Assembly: GCA_902728285.1 (NCBI GenBank)
Contig: CACVBU010000784.1
Span: forward strand, 1,002,463 to 1,066,462
Length of the DNA stretch: 64,000 nucleotides
Reading direction: 5' to 3'
From: Clytia hemisphaerica
Lineage: Eukaryota > Cnidaria > Hydrozoa > Leptothecata > Clytiidae
In this document: positions 47,585 to 59,800 of the stretch, piece after piece
Layout of the letters: each line of letters starts with the position of its first letter
Position numbering within the stretch: position 1 is the first letter of the stretch
Notes under the pieces: generated by a model
Told to the model about the DNA's origin: nothing
Database searches by the model: none
The model's input: the letters and a program-made list of their open reading frames with translations, nothing else
Translations under genes and position numbers: made by a program

Positions 47585-48418
47585 TATAATGCTAATTATG
47601 CATGTAAGTTTTACATTAATACTTTCTTTTTGCATATGTTTTGCATACTTTCTAAGGTAATTTCACCACGGCAATTCGGCCACCATAATTTTTGCATACA
47701 ATTCAATATGGCGGATGGAAAGGCGAAAAGGTCTATGAGCTAACATGTTTCAATGAAATTTTGTGTGATGGAAGATAACAGGTTTTTAAAAGAGGAAAGT
47801 CATTTTCAGAACTCTTCTTGCGCAAATTTTCTTATAAAAAACATTTCCTCTCGCGATCAGCCATGCCCCGAATTTCGTGATTTTTTTACTAAGCCTCGTT
47901 CAAAATCGGTTTGGTGTTGTTCTAGTGTTCCGTTTATTTTGATTTTTGGAGAGATTGCAAGGGATAGTTTGAGGATTCTGCTGCACAAAGGAAGTTCCAT
48001 AGAAGTTAGTTTTTGGTTGTTTTTTTTTCAAGTTCAAAGATGCTCGTTCGTGCACTGGGGACTCCCCTCTACCGATACCGTAACTTGGTCTAATGTCAAC
48101 ATCCCTCCTCTAATTCCGACACCTTTTTCATCAGCTGAAATTGATAGAAAGATTGAAACTGTTTTTCTTTGCTTAGTGGTCAGAGAGGAACAATCCTTTT
48201 TCAATCAATGACTCAAGCTTTCATATTATTCCTGTCTCTAAAGAAGGGTGTCGAAATTAGACAAGGGATGTCGGAATTAGACGAGGGATGTCAATATTAG
48301 ACCAGTTTACGGTATTGAATTGTATGCAAAAATTATGGTGGCCGAGATTGCATTGAAAATATGCAAAACCTATGCAAAAAGAAATTATTAATATGAAACT
48401 TACATATGCATATTTGTT
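47585..48418. mobile_element. Inverted-repeat element with about 110-bp arms, holding a nested MITE
   Basis: The left arm (47585-47708: TGCATGTAAGTTTTACATTA .. TTTTTGCATATGTTTTGC .. GGCCACCATAATTTTTGC) is mirrored at 48315-48418. Between the arms lies about 600 bp, including the palindromic element at 48076-48314, which abuts the right arm. A 152-codon open frame at 47753-48211 runs across unique and MITE sequence; I do not call it a gene. Confidence 0.75.
48076..48314. mobile_element. TA-bounded MITE (TACCGTAACTTGGTC termini)
   Basis: TACCGTAACTTGGTCTAATG at the left is the inverse of TATTAGACCAGTTTACGGTA at the right. The motif GGGATGTCGGAATTAGAC recurs two to three times in the right half, and CATCCCTCCTCTAATTCC is its inverse in the left half. 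No coding content. Confidence 0.75.
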
Positions 48419-51400
48419 AGCCTGGATCCAAGCTCAAAATTTTAGAAAAAATAAGTTTTACCTCAGCCAGACAAAGTTCTAAAATTATAGAGCTTGGTTC
48501 ACCTAGAAATCAGGTGAACCCCTGTTGACAGATTTTCCTGCATGAATCCCATGGCTGCAAATAAACATATGCACATAATGACATGCATAATTTCAAGATG
48601 GTAATCCAGCAGTGATGAATCAATTTAGAATGGCAGCCTTGACCATAAAATATTGACAGTGTGGTGGAAAGTCTGTTAGACAGAAAGTGCAAAGTGAATT
48701 TTGGAGAAAAAAAATTATCAAAACAAAACTTCCAACCCAAAACAGCACTACAAAATTGGCAAACAGAAAAGAAGAATTGAAGCAAAATAAAGATATACCT
48801 TTAGTTCTTTGCACGATGCAACCAAGTCATTAAGAAGATTAAAACAAGAATATCTAAGCAAGTATGAAAAGAAAACAACCAGAACATCTAAAAATTCCCA
48901 GGTTTTGATCTTCCCACTTCTTCCCTACCATTATTGTTATTTTTATTTGAATGCGTGGTCAAACACCCAAGGGAGATAATTAGGCATTCTATTGTTATTT
49001 GCTTCAAAGAAGAAAAATCAGGGAGATTAAGCAGCATACGCCCCTTGCTGATCGCCCGCGCGATCCATCCAAATACTTAGGTGGACACCTCAAGTCGGCT
49101 CGCATAATTTCTATACGCGCTCCACCATTTAGATCTCTGATTCGCTTGGACCCAACCAATCAGAATATACGCATTATCATCCTCAGATCAGAATGCAGAC
49201 GATCTAGGTAAACCAGACCGTAAACATAAGAAATATCAAAATCAAAAAAAAAGTTTACGGGCAGGATATCCAGGCTAGCATAATTGGCATTTATAATATA
49301 AAGTTTAATCTTGATTCTTGTAGAAGAAAGATTAAATTCGCTCCTTTTGACTTGAAAAGGCCAGGGGCTGTTACGCGCAGTTTTGTAATGTTTGCGCAGT
49401 TTTGTGATTTCTGCCCAGTTTTGCATTTCTTTTGTGCACTTTTGTTATTTTTGCGCAGATTTTTAATTTTCGAGCTGTGCACTTTCTGACTTTTGTCATT
49501 TTGACAAAAAACAACCAAATTTTCCTGTGAAATAGTAGATAATCCTAAAGATTTGTTGTAACAGAGTTAAACTAATTAACAGAGTTAATTGAGTTTTAAG
49601 TTTTGAAATGTGGCATAATTAGTTTCAACTTTTTGCAAAGTATACGTGATGTGTGACGATTTAGAATAATTCATTTCAAAATCCCGAGTTAAAAGAGTTA
49701 TAATTTGGCATTAATTTTTTGGGTTTTTTTATTAAATTTCTCAACGAAAATTAACATTTCAGCCAATTCTGAAATGCTAGAAAGCCAATTAAACAATCAG
49801 TTTTTAGAAAACATATTAAATACAATCTTTTTTTCAAAACAACTCGGAACAACTCGGATTAACTCATAATTTCAATTATATCGCCTTAATCAGTATCAGT
49901 ACTCTTTTTAAGAGAATGAATGACCATTTTGCAATGCATTTATACTATGGTAATAAATAAATGGTAATAAATGACATTTCTAGAAAATTAGTTTTAAAGA
50001 GAGAAACTTTTTTGTGGCGCACCCCGTTATGATTGTCGTTCAACATGGGTTTTCTAGAACCAAACATCGCTGATAGCTAACCCTAAGAAATATTAGTTAT
50101 TATTCCGATTGATATACACATGTGATTTCCTATTCCATTTTTTGTTATTGTAGTAAGACAAAATAAGTACCCACAATGCCTCGTTTTTAGTAAGAATCAC
50201 TGACCCTTAGTGATTTACTATTTGTCCTGTTCAGAGGCAATTTCCCAAAATATTTCTTTTCATCTGTATTTTCAAAGGAAAATATTCTTTTGTATTTAGT
50301 TTAGAGAAAATTCAGTTCCTGTTGTATTTTTGAAGGAAAATATTTTATTTTGATATACGTTTTCTTTTGATAAGAAGCCTAACTTAGCCTGGATATTCTT
50401 TATTTTTTCAGAAAATTTCAGCCTCGAAATTCCTTTATTTTAATTTTTTTTTAATTTTTGACATTTTTCAAAAGTGAATTTTGAATTCAAAAGCTTATAA
50501 CTTGAGAACCACTAAACTAAATTTAAGATGTTATTCACCAAAGCTTAAGTTTGCCTTTCCTCTTTACAATGGAAAAAGAATTTAATAAAAATTCAAATAA
50601 TCTCGGACACAGTTACCCTCCAAACCCCTATACTTTTCTGGGTCACCTGGTACCAGAATGTGTTTTGAGTCATATCAACACCTATATCAAAATTTGTACT
50701 TGAAATAAGTAAGGACTGACTTTAAAATCTTTGAGTTTTTTTGACATTTTATATGACAAAGTCGGCACCCCCCCCCCAAGGGAGGTTTGAGAATTTTACT
50801 GAATTTAAAAGAAAGCTGGGTTGTGAAAATCTTAAATAAAAGCTTGAGCAAAAAGAGGGGGTGAATTTTGTAGGAGGAGCTTGGTAGATTTGGAATTATC
50901 CAAAAGTTGTTTTCCCACTCATTTTTAAATTTCTCAAAAATAATTATATTTTCATTTATTTGAATGAAGAAAAAGCATCAGTATGGTAAAGAAATTCCTG
51001 TCATCAGATTCATGCTACAGTATTGTATTCTTTATTTTAATAACCTTTGCAGAATATACTTAGAGATCATAAGAGTTTGTGCGTAAAAGGTCAAAAAAAG
51101 AGTGGGGTTGAACATAAGCCTGGGAGGGTTGAATGAGGGAAAAACTGGAAAGCTGTGTATGTTACTACTTTCCAGTGAGATTTACTCTCAACTATCATTT
51201 CCGGCTCATTAGCAATAACCAAAAGCCTATCAGTGACCACATTTTCAGACCACATCAACAATAGTGTTCGATAGAAGACTACAATACAATCAAAGTTCTT
51301 TATCAAATCAAAATCGTTTTTGTACTTTTTTTCCTTAATATTTTGGTAAGCAAAAGAAATATGCAAGGAGCTTTTCATTTACTGACAGTTGAGTGATGTA

Positions 51401-51986
51401 TATCTATTTTTCTTCATTTTGCAGAGTGTTTTCTTAAACAAAAACTTTTAGTTCTTTTTTATATTATTAAATTGCCTACACTGAGCGGTTTTATTTCAGG
51501 TGCTTTCTCTGCTGCCACATATACTGATTCCAATTCATTCTTCACTTTCTTCATATTGAACAGAATCTTCAAAATGAAAATATTTTGATCGTATTGTATG
51601 TATTCAAAGGTGTTCGAGGCATTTTATTTAAAGTCTAACTATCACATCATTTGAAGATTTAAGCTGAGGGCGGTCCCACCAGCTTTTTCTCTATTCCACT
51701 TTGACAGTTTCAGGGAATTAAAAGGGTCCTATTACGGAGTACCAAGAAAATAAAATTTCGTAAATGAAAATAGCATAATGCAGAATTATGATATGAATCT
51801 TTTGGAAATCCTATTTTGAGATTTTTTCTTATTGACCTGTACAATGTATGGTCTGGTTAATAAGACCTTCAAACCTTTGCAAATACCTTACAGTTGAATA
51901 ACTTTAATCTATCAATCACCTTCTCAAGTAAAGCAATTAGCCTATAAAAAGCCATGGATAATCTATGTTTAGTATCCTATTATCAT
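48419..51986. other. Non-coding; one degenerate 19-20 bp tandem repeat
   Basis: At about 49375-49490 the unit GCGCAGTTTTGTnnTnnnT repeats about five to six times with drift. No gene, RNA or long inverted repeat was found in the remaining 3.4 kb. A short frame at 48999-49211 is too weak to call. Confidence 0.45.
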
Positions 51987-53274
51987 CACTTCAATTTTTT
52001 TTATTTATTTTATTTTTATTTTTATTTATTCTTTATTTAACGTTGGTACAAAACAAAATAGTACAAAAGACTAATTCAAACCAACATGACAATCTAATAT
52101 TTACTTAATAGTAAATAATATAGGATAAAAATTCTAAAAACATTAAAAGATTGAGCACAGTTTGCAAGAACAATATATTTTTGCTTTCAAAATTTTTGTT
52201 TTAAAGCATTCTAATGATTCAGATGTTTTGGTCTCATTGGGCAATCTATTCCAAGCCTGTCCTGCCCGATAGTTAAAGGAGTTCAAGCAAACTGCATTTT
52301 TTGGCAGTGGAAGTTTAATTTGAGCGCCTCTTCTAAGTTTTGGAGGACGTGGGGAATCGTTATCCTCATCATCACTCCCTGTTTCACGCTGGATAATTTC
52401 AAACTGGTCCCAGCCTAGTTTATTTCCGATATTATTGACGCTCTTATAAACTTCCACTAACATGAGTTGGAGGTTTTGAGTATGGATAGACGCACAATTT
52501 GCTTTAACCAAAAGCTCGTCATAATCAAGATTTAGAAGATTTTCTTTAGCTCTAAGAGCTCTGTAGTGAGCTTCAGTCAAAAGATTATGTGCCATCTTAC
52601 TGCAAAACATCCAAATGAGAGGGGCAATACTTAAAGGTAGATAATATAAAACTATTAAATAATAAGTCTGCCTGATCTTGGTTCAAATATGATCTCATTC
52701 TCAGGATAGATTTAGTTTTTTGAGAGGCTTTCTTACATAGATCCTGAATATGAGTATAAAATGATAAAGCACTGTCGATAGTTATACCAAGAAGAAGAGC
52801 ATTCTCAGAAGATATTAGTGAAAAATTTCCTATGTCAATAGATATATTTGCATTTTTAGTACCTGGAAATAACATCTGGAACTTCTCCGGATTGGCTACA
52901 AGAGAGTTTTGTTCAAACCAAGCGAGAATAACTTGCAAGTCTAATTTTAAGGCTTCAATGACTTCTTGCAAGGAAGAAGCACATTTATGAAGAGTATTAT
53001 CATCGGCGAAGTTACAGAGGTCATCTTCATTTACAAAATAAAATAAATCATTGATAAAAACATTGAAAAGGATTGGACCTAAAACAGATCCTTGAGGCAC
53101 TCCGAATAGCAAAGGTAGCCAACTACTGTAAGATGAACCCACTCTGACCCTGTGTTTCCTATTTGAAAGATAGCTATGGATAAGAGCGAGGCTTTTATTT
53201 CCAAGTCCATACGCATGAAGTTTAGCGATTAGAAGATCATGAGGCAAGCAGTCAAAGGCTTTAGACAAATCCAT
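51987..53274 (-). mobile_element. 5'-truncated LINE (jockey/CR1-type) with reverse transcriptase and A-rich tail
   Basis: On the minus strand the frame 53274-52597 gives 225 residues of reverse transcriptase from the first palm motif DLSKAFDCLPHDLL, through GVPQGSVLGP, to the catalytic FADD box (residues 89-92). A second frame from 52610 to 52143, overlapping by 14 bases and shifted by one, gives the C-terminal domain with LKTKI-like and CSCKLC motifs that close such proteins. A run of AAATAAAT-type repeats (plus strand 51993-52039) is the 3' tail. The endonuclease and the N-terminal RT fingers are absent, and the frame is broken, so the copy is dead. No target duplication was identified. Confidence 0.88.
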
Positions 53275-53870
53275 CAGAATTAAAAGGGCTCAAATTTACT
53301 TCAAAAATGATTGAAATATTAAAATTATACCATGGTTTCAGACTAGTTTTATAGGTGCCACCAATAAAATAAGGTGCCCCCAACGATTTTGGTCCCTTTA
53401 AGAATTTGCTTTGGGTTCTCAAAAATTAACACTCTTTAAGTTCAATTTTTTTTTCTTATCAAATATTTCGTTTAAACCAGAACTTCCTTAATATAAATTA
53501 GGATAAAATAAGCCAAAATAGAAATCAAAGAAAGTTTTCGATTTCGCTTGCTTAGGCATGATGAACGACATCATTAAAAAATTCTTATTTTGATTTTTTC
53601 CTTATGTGAATAGGATATTGTGTGCCAAATTTCATTCAAAAGAGCAACTAGACTAGAAGCTATTGGGTGGTACAGAAAGAGTTTTGAACTGCGCCTAAAA
53701 GCGAAGAATGAATAAGATTGAACATTATTTAAAAAACTGAGTAGCCTTTTTTTCTGCTCAGGATTTTTGTGTTTTTTTGTGTACTTTTGAAAAATTGTCA
53801 TTAAAAGGGCTCAAAATTCTTTTCGACGTATGGAAGCTATATTTTATCGTTTTTTTATTCTTTCATTTAG
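53275..53870. other. Non-coding upstream of the eight-exon gene
   Basis: No gene seen. TTAAAAGGGCTCAAA occurs at 53279 and again at 53802, and a similar word is at 51720, so a short duplicated sequence flanks this interval. Confidence 0.4.
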
Positions 53871-56800
53871 ACACAATGATGCTGGAACGATTTGGTCCTC
53901 CTTTGAGAGAAGTTGCTTCATATGATCCAAGTCTTCAAGGTATGATCCAATTATTTGATTGGTTCAAATTTATTTCATAACTACCTTATTATATTACACA
54001 AAAAAATAAGACAAGTAATTAACACGGCAAAAGATTAACATGGATTTTTCAGCGTTTTCAAGGAAACAGTGGCTGGTTTTTATCAACACAAAGTTTTCAG
54101 TTCGTGTTGATAAGATGATTAGTAATTGTGTAATAAGGTAAATTCAAACAAAGATGTTCAGATCTTTATTTTGACAGAATACCCTAGCCTACATCGTTGA
54201 TTAGCAGAACAGAACTGTTATTCATAATATGCCTCACCAAACGTTACCTTTTATTGTGTTTTGTGAACTTGCTTCCCAAACTCGACATCAAACGAACAAA
54301 CAAACACATATGCAGCTTATTTCTATACTTTTGCACGTGAGCATTTTCAAAGATTAGCAGAATTGTGGTTACAATAACCTGTTCATTTTGATTTTCCTTG
54401 AAAATCAAACTAATTGACTGTTTTAGCGATATCATGAAAGGACAAATGAAACAGGACAAAACTAAACCGATTTCAATATTGACAAACAAATTGAATACAC
54501 GTTTTTTTTTTTTAAACTAGTTTTACCAAGCAGCCTCGATGTTTCTTAAGAAATCGGCCTTTTGAGCCTTAAATGTTTCTTACATTTTTCTAAACTTTTT
54601 GACATAATCAGCGTCGTGGAGGACTGGATTGGAAGGTTCTTAAGAAAAACCGAATTAAAAAATGTTATTTTCTCATTCTCAGCCTCAGCATGTTTTTTAG
54701 ATGTTTCTTAGTTTTTAGGCATTCTGAGCCTATGTTTCTTAAAAGTGTGTTTCTTAAAAAAAACGTGTATTCTAGAAAAATAGCTGACAGGGTAGTTCAC
54801 TGCTTTCTCAACGAGCTTTCGTAAATAATTCAGAAATTTATGAGTATTTTTTACTCAACGGACGATACACCTTTTCGACCGTAGCCGTCAATTGCCGCGC
54901 GGGCATTTTTTTGTCCGTTTTACCATCCTAAAGCCGTCCCAGTCTTTTTTTCGGGCCTGAAGACATTTGAAAAAACTGTAAAAAACCGATTGGATCGAGT
55001 TTAGGGTGGTAAATTAAATAATATAGTAGCACGCGCCTGACCGCGCGACTACGATTGAAAAGGTGTATTTAATGCATGTCAAACGTTTACCAGAGACTGG
55101 AATGTAAACACACACATTGACTATATGATTCACAAACGGTTAGGTGTAAATAAAACCCTTGACTTCTTTAACGCTTATATGGCTTGCCACAAATAAATAT
55201 TTCACTTATCAAACAGTTAAGCTCGAGTGTTCTTCTTTGTCAACCAGCAATCGCTTCTTATCGCCTTTTGCCCAAGGTGAATTTTCTCCTTCTCATCATC
55301 AAAATAACACGTTGACCATATTTGACCACGTTTTTGTAGCCCTTTTTGTTCATCTATCATAATCTAAAAAGCTTAAGTTCTATAATACTTTTTATTTTGT
55401 TACCTTTTTTTACTTTGGGGGAATCCTCAGTTTTATTGTTAACCTGATCGGTTAGCATAAAGTATGTTTTGAGCGATTTTTTTCCTTAAATTGAAGTGCT
55501 TTCGAAATGATCAAAAGATCCCTTTAGTATGTCTTTTCTAGGGAGTTGAGAATGTCTTTAACGTTATCAGCCTTTATCTTTCTGAGGCGGATATCCCTCT
55601 TTATTGCGATTCTTCTAAGATTTTTCGATGTTCTCTTCCTGAACACACTTTTGTTTTCCATCAAGGACGTTCCGTCAGGCAAGCCTAAAATGTTGATTTA
55701 CCGTCATCCGACCGACCATTCCTCGAAACCTGCCGACACAAAAAAATTCTATGTAACCATTTTGAAGAAAGTTTTTTTTTCAAATCAGAACCTTTATTTT
55801 GTCTAACTCGTCTGGACTCGCTCTATCGTAATGCCTAAGAATCGTGAACGCCATCCTAGCTCTTCCGGTATCAATTCAAAATGACCTAAACGGCTGGCCC
55901 ACATCCAAAATCTAAGGCTGGGTGACGGCAAACTGACATTTTTTTTGAAGTCCAGTCTCAGTAAAGCTCTCTTCATTATACTTGATAACTTCCAGGTGAA
56001 TACAACCAAAGACAGACATGATGACAGACTGTTTTGTAACCCAGAACCATAAACGATTGGTAGATAGAACATAAACACATAACAGACTGGATGACGTGAT
56101 ATGACACAAAGACAGATATTATGGAAAATATCTATAATACCTTCATCTCCTACGACTTCTAACATCTAAAAAGAAACTACAGAGTGACCTTCGATAACCA
56201 ACCGACGGTACGACGACGATAAAACTTAACATTCGAATACTTTACTTTGAAACGCTCATTTTGTTTTTTACGTATGATAAGATTAACCTGAATACTTTTT
56301 ATCAGGCTCCTTTTGGACAAAAATCTACACAGTTGGAAAATATATTACTTTTTGATTAGGTACTTTTTGATTTCCCCCCACCCGGACATCATTCACATGA
56401 CGTAGTAAATTATTTTGAAAATCTTCCGATAGCTCCTAAATAGCAAAAGGCTTCACTGGAGTTGATTTACAAAAAATCTAAAACCCATTTTTTTAACATT
56501 CGAACTTTTTCTCTCACAGTTGAACCGAGACTGAATCAAACGCATTTGAAATCTTTCCACACGGAGAACGACATCAAAATGGAGATTTTCTCGCTGTGTT
56601 GTCAACTGGAATTGCTCTGTAAGAAGAATTACTGTGTAAGTTCTCTACTTTCCCCGAACGACTCCCGAGGGTGGTACATCTTGAAATACTTCGAATAAAC
56701 GCCCCCACCTTTTTTTTAACGCCCCTCCTAAAATTCACAAAATTTGATAAACGCCCGGGTGTTTAATACGGTATACAAGGCCTATGGCTTTTAGTCAATT

Positions 56801-59800
56801 TTGGAAAAAAAATGACTCTTCTGATTAAACTTTCCCCAATCCCGACCATTACAAATAAAGAGGGGTTAAAAAGATCTAGAGAACTGGGTCATCCTATAAA
56901 TTAAATACAGTCCGCCCGTCACTAACTATCTTTGAGATCGTGTCATTAGTTTTTCTGATTTTTTTACACAATGATGCAAAATGTAGCAGGTCACAGTGTT
57001 CGAGAAAAAATTCCCTGGTCACAAAAGCTATATATATTTGGAGGTTTTTATCTTCAGTTTTTTTCTCATTCTAAGATAAGTGCAATATCCCAATTTCTTC
57101 TCACAAAAACATTTTTATAGTATCTGGTAGGTCCAATCAGCATCCGGCTAGTTTTATTTATCGGGTTTGAAATCTGCACTTAGGCGCGGTTAGTTTGTTT
57201 GTCAACCTCTTTCTTTCTTTTCGAATAAGGGTATTCTTGAAGTCTTATCTTTGAAATTGAATCTTAACTCTCGCATGAAAAGGAAAGGAAAATAGTGAGG
57301 CTACTGCACTTTTGACAATTGCATAATGTTATATGCCTTCTGCTCAAGAGATAGAGCTTTGTGGATGTCGATCAGCCTCGTTTTAATATATAATGTATCC
57401 TGAAGACCGGAATGCCCTTTTGGCTAGGATTTGTTTTTTACTTCAGGGTAATAATACACAAATTTATATAAGTAACTAAAAGTTCAGACATACATTACCA
57501 AAGAGCCAGCCCCGGGTTTAAAGTGAAAGCAACATCCAACCTTCCTTAGATGTCTACAAGTGAGTTGTCCGTAGACTAGAGTCTTAAGTGGACCCTCGGC
57601 TAAATTGTTTGAGCTCTTTGTTTGGCTGTTTAAGTCATAATAGAAGATTGAATTAGTGAGAGTTCATTGTATTATATCTCATAAAGTAAGGAAACCCCTA
57701 ACTAAGCCCCAGTCCTCAAAATATCCTAAAGATAAAAGGTAATATAATCCACGACAAGTATTCCTGATGCTTTAAGAGATATATAGATATTATAACCAGT
57801 TGTGTATGGTTGGATATCGATTGTCCGATTTTTGAGCTGGGAGATTGTTTTTTGAAAATTTTGAGAGGGAATGAAACACTGTCCCAACAGACGGTTTCAA
57901 ATTATAAATATATGTTTTTTTCTATAAGCAAAACGCTTATAAGCATATGAAGGCTCAGATTTGCAGAATTCCTAAGCATAACACGGCATAACATAAGCAT
58001 ATGTCAGCCTGAAATATTTTTGTCAATTTTGTTCTGTTTAAAAAGGTTTGGTAGAGGTCAAATAAAAAAAGGGTAGCCACATTCTACTGTTCCCATTCTG
58101 AACAAATCAAAGTATTGAAAAGAAGACACAAAGATTATTTCTTTTCTTTTTTCTTAGAAATCGAAAGAGATGAACGATACTTGTAAAATGGAATTCTCAA
58201 ACAAATTCAATCCTCACGGTAGAAAAGCTTTTCGTATTCGTCTTACTCTGTTCTCGACATTTTCAAGAAAGAAATTCAAAGTCTTATCAACAAATACCTG
58301 AATAAGGTTTTTGCCATTCCTAAGATTTCTGAATATTTTGGCTTTTTTAGAGTGCATGGAGGTCTATTACCTATTCATGATATGCACCACTGCAATGTCT
58401 TCTGACAGTAAAATCAGTCAGTACGTCACTTTCAACCAATCAGCTGTTGGGTCCGTGGAAGACATTGTAATGGTGCATATCATGAATTAAATATTACCTT
58501 AAGGGAAGAAATTTTCGATGGAAGAAGTTTTCGCGAAACATATTTTCGCGTTTTTTTTAGAAATCTGCAAAATTAAAGTCCGAGAAACAAGAATATTCTC
58601 ATGATTTAAAAAGTCACCTATAGAATTGGTGTTTTTGGGGCAAAATTCCTCTCAACTGCGAAATTAATTCCGAGAAACTGTGAACTTGAGAGCTGTGAAC
58701 CGCGAAAAAGGCTTCACTTTTTTCTTGCTTGAGAAAGGTTGAAAATATTCCTCCCTAGCCCCTTAGGGGCGTCAAACTCAATGTTAATATTATATTCAGA
58801 CTGCGAGATTCCGCCCACTTTGACAAGACTAACTTCTTGCCTTTTGGGTGTCAATATCAGCATCTCTTTAATATGTCATAATATAGACATAGTTAGTGAA
58901 AACAAATTTTGGAGAAATTTAATAGGCAGCTGAGAGCATAAACCATTATTTTTTGGATAAGATTTAACATTTTATCCCTTGAAAAGTCAAATAAATCGCA
59001 TAAAGTGACTGACCAATAACCTTTGTATTTTGTTTTCATTTTCAGCTTGTGTTGAACTGAAGAAGATCAACGAACGATTCACTTTGATCTCGAATAAAAA
59101 CACTTCTTTTAAGGTAAGCGACATAAGGGCTTGGTAGAGAATTTCTTAATTGTCTTAAAACAAAGCCTTGTTCTTAATATTTTGACAATCGAAGGGTTAT
59201 GTTCTTATATAGTTTGTTCTTATAAAAAACATGTATTTCGAGATTTTTCTTTATATACTGAATTCCATTTTCTTTTTTATGGAAACCTTGTACATATGTT
59301 TTCTACCAAAGGACTACATGTTGAAGAATGGTATGAAAGAGATCTTTCCAAAGATGTGGTGGTATATCAACCAGCACACAGACGAACCACTACCTCAATC
59401 TACCAAACCCTCTCTTAATGGTAGGTACTAATATTCAGGATGTTGTGCACCCATGGATATTGAGAATACAATGTGAATTTGATAGTGGTAGGAAATGTCC
59501 GAGAAAGTGCCTGAGTGCCAGGCGTGGTGTTTAACTTTCTTTCGCTCAACAAGTTCTCTCTTCATTAGTTCTATTTATACTGAGGATATTAATTTGTCTG
59601 AGACGAGCAATTTAGAAAATGAGCATTATGGAGGAGTGTACTTTCCATTCATGTTTCAATAAATAGAATCTCCTCCATAGATCACATTTTACAAACTACT
59701 CGTCTCAGACGATTTCTCCGTCTCAGTATAAATGGAACTATTATCCAAACACTTGATGTCAAGCGAACTCGTTGCAGCCAAAGCCACTGCGTCATATTCA

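Noticed and set aside
47753..48211. 152-codon plus-strand open frame
   Set aside because: It runs from unique sequence into the left arm of the palindromic MITE at 48076, has no known motif and lies wholly between inverted arms; most likely chance.
55803..56165. 120-codon minus-strand open frame
   Set aside because: Inside an intron of the eight-exon gene, no recognisable motif and no matching splice sites; kept only as a note.
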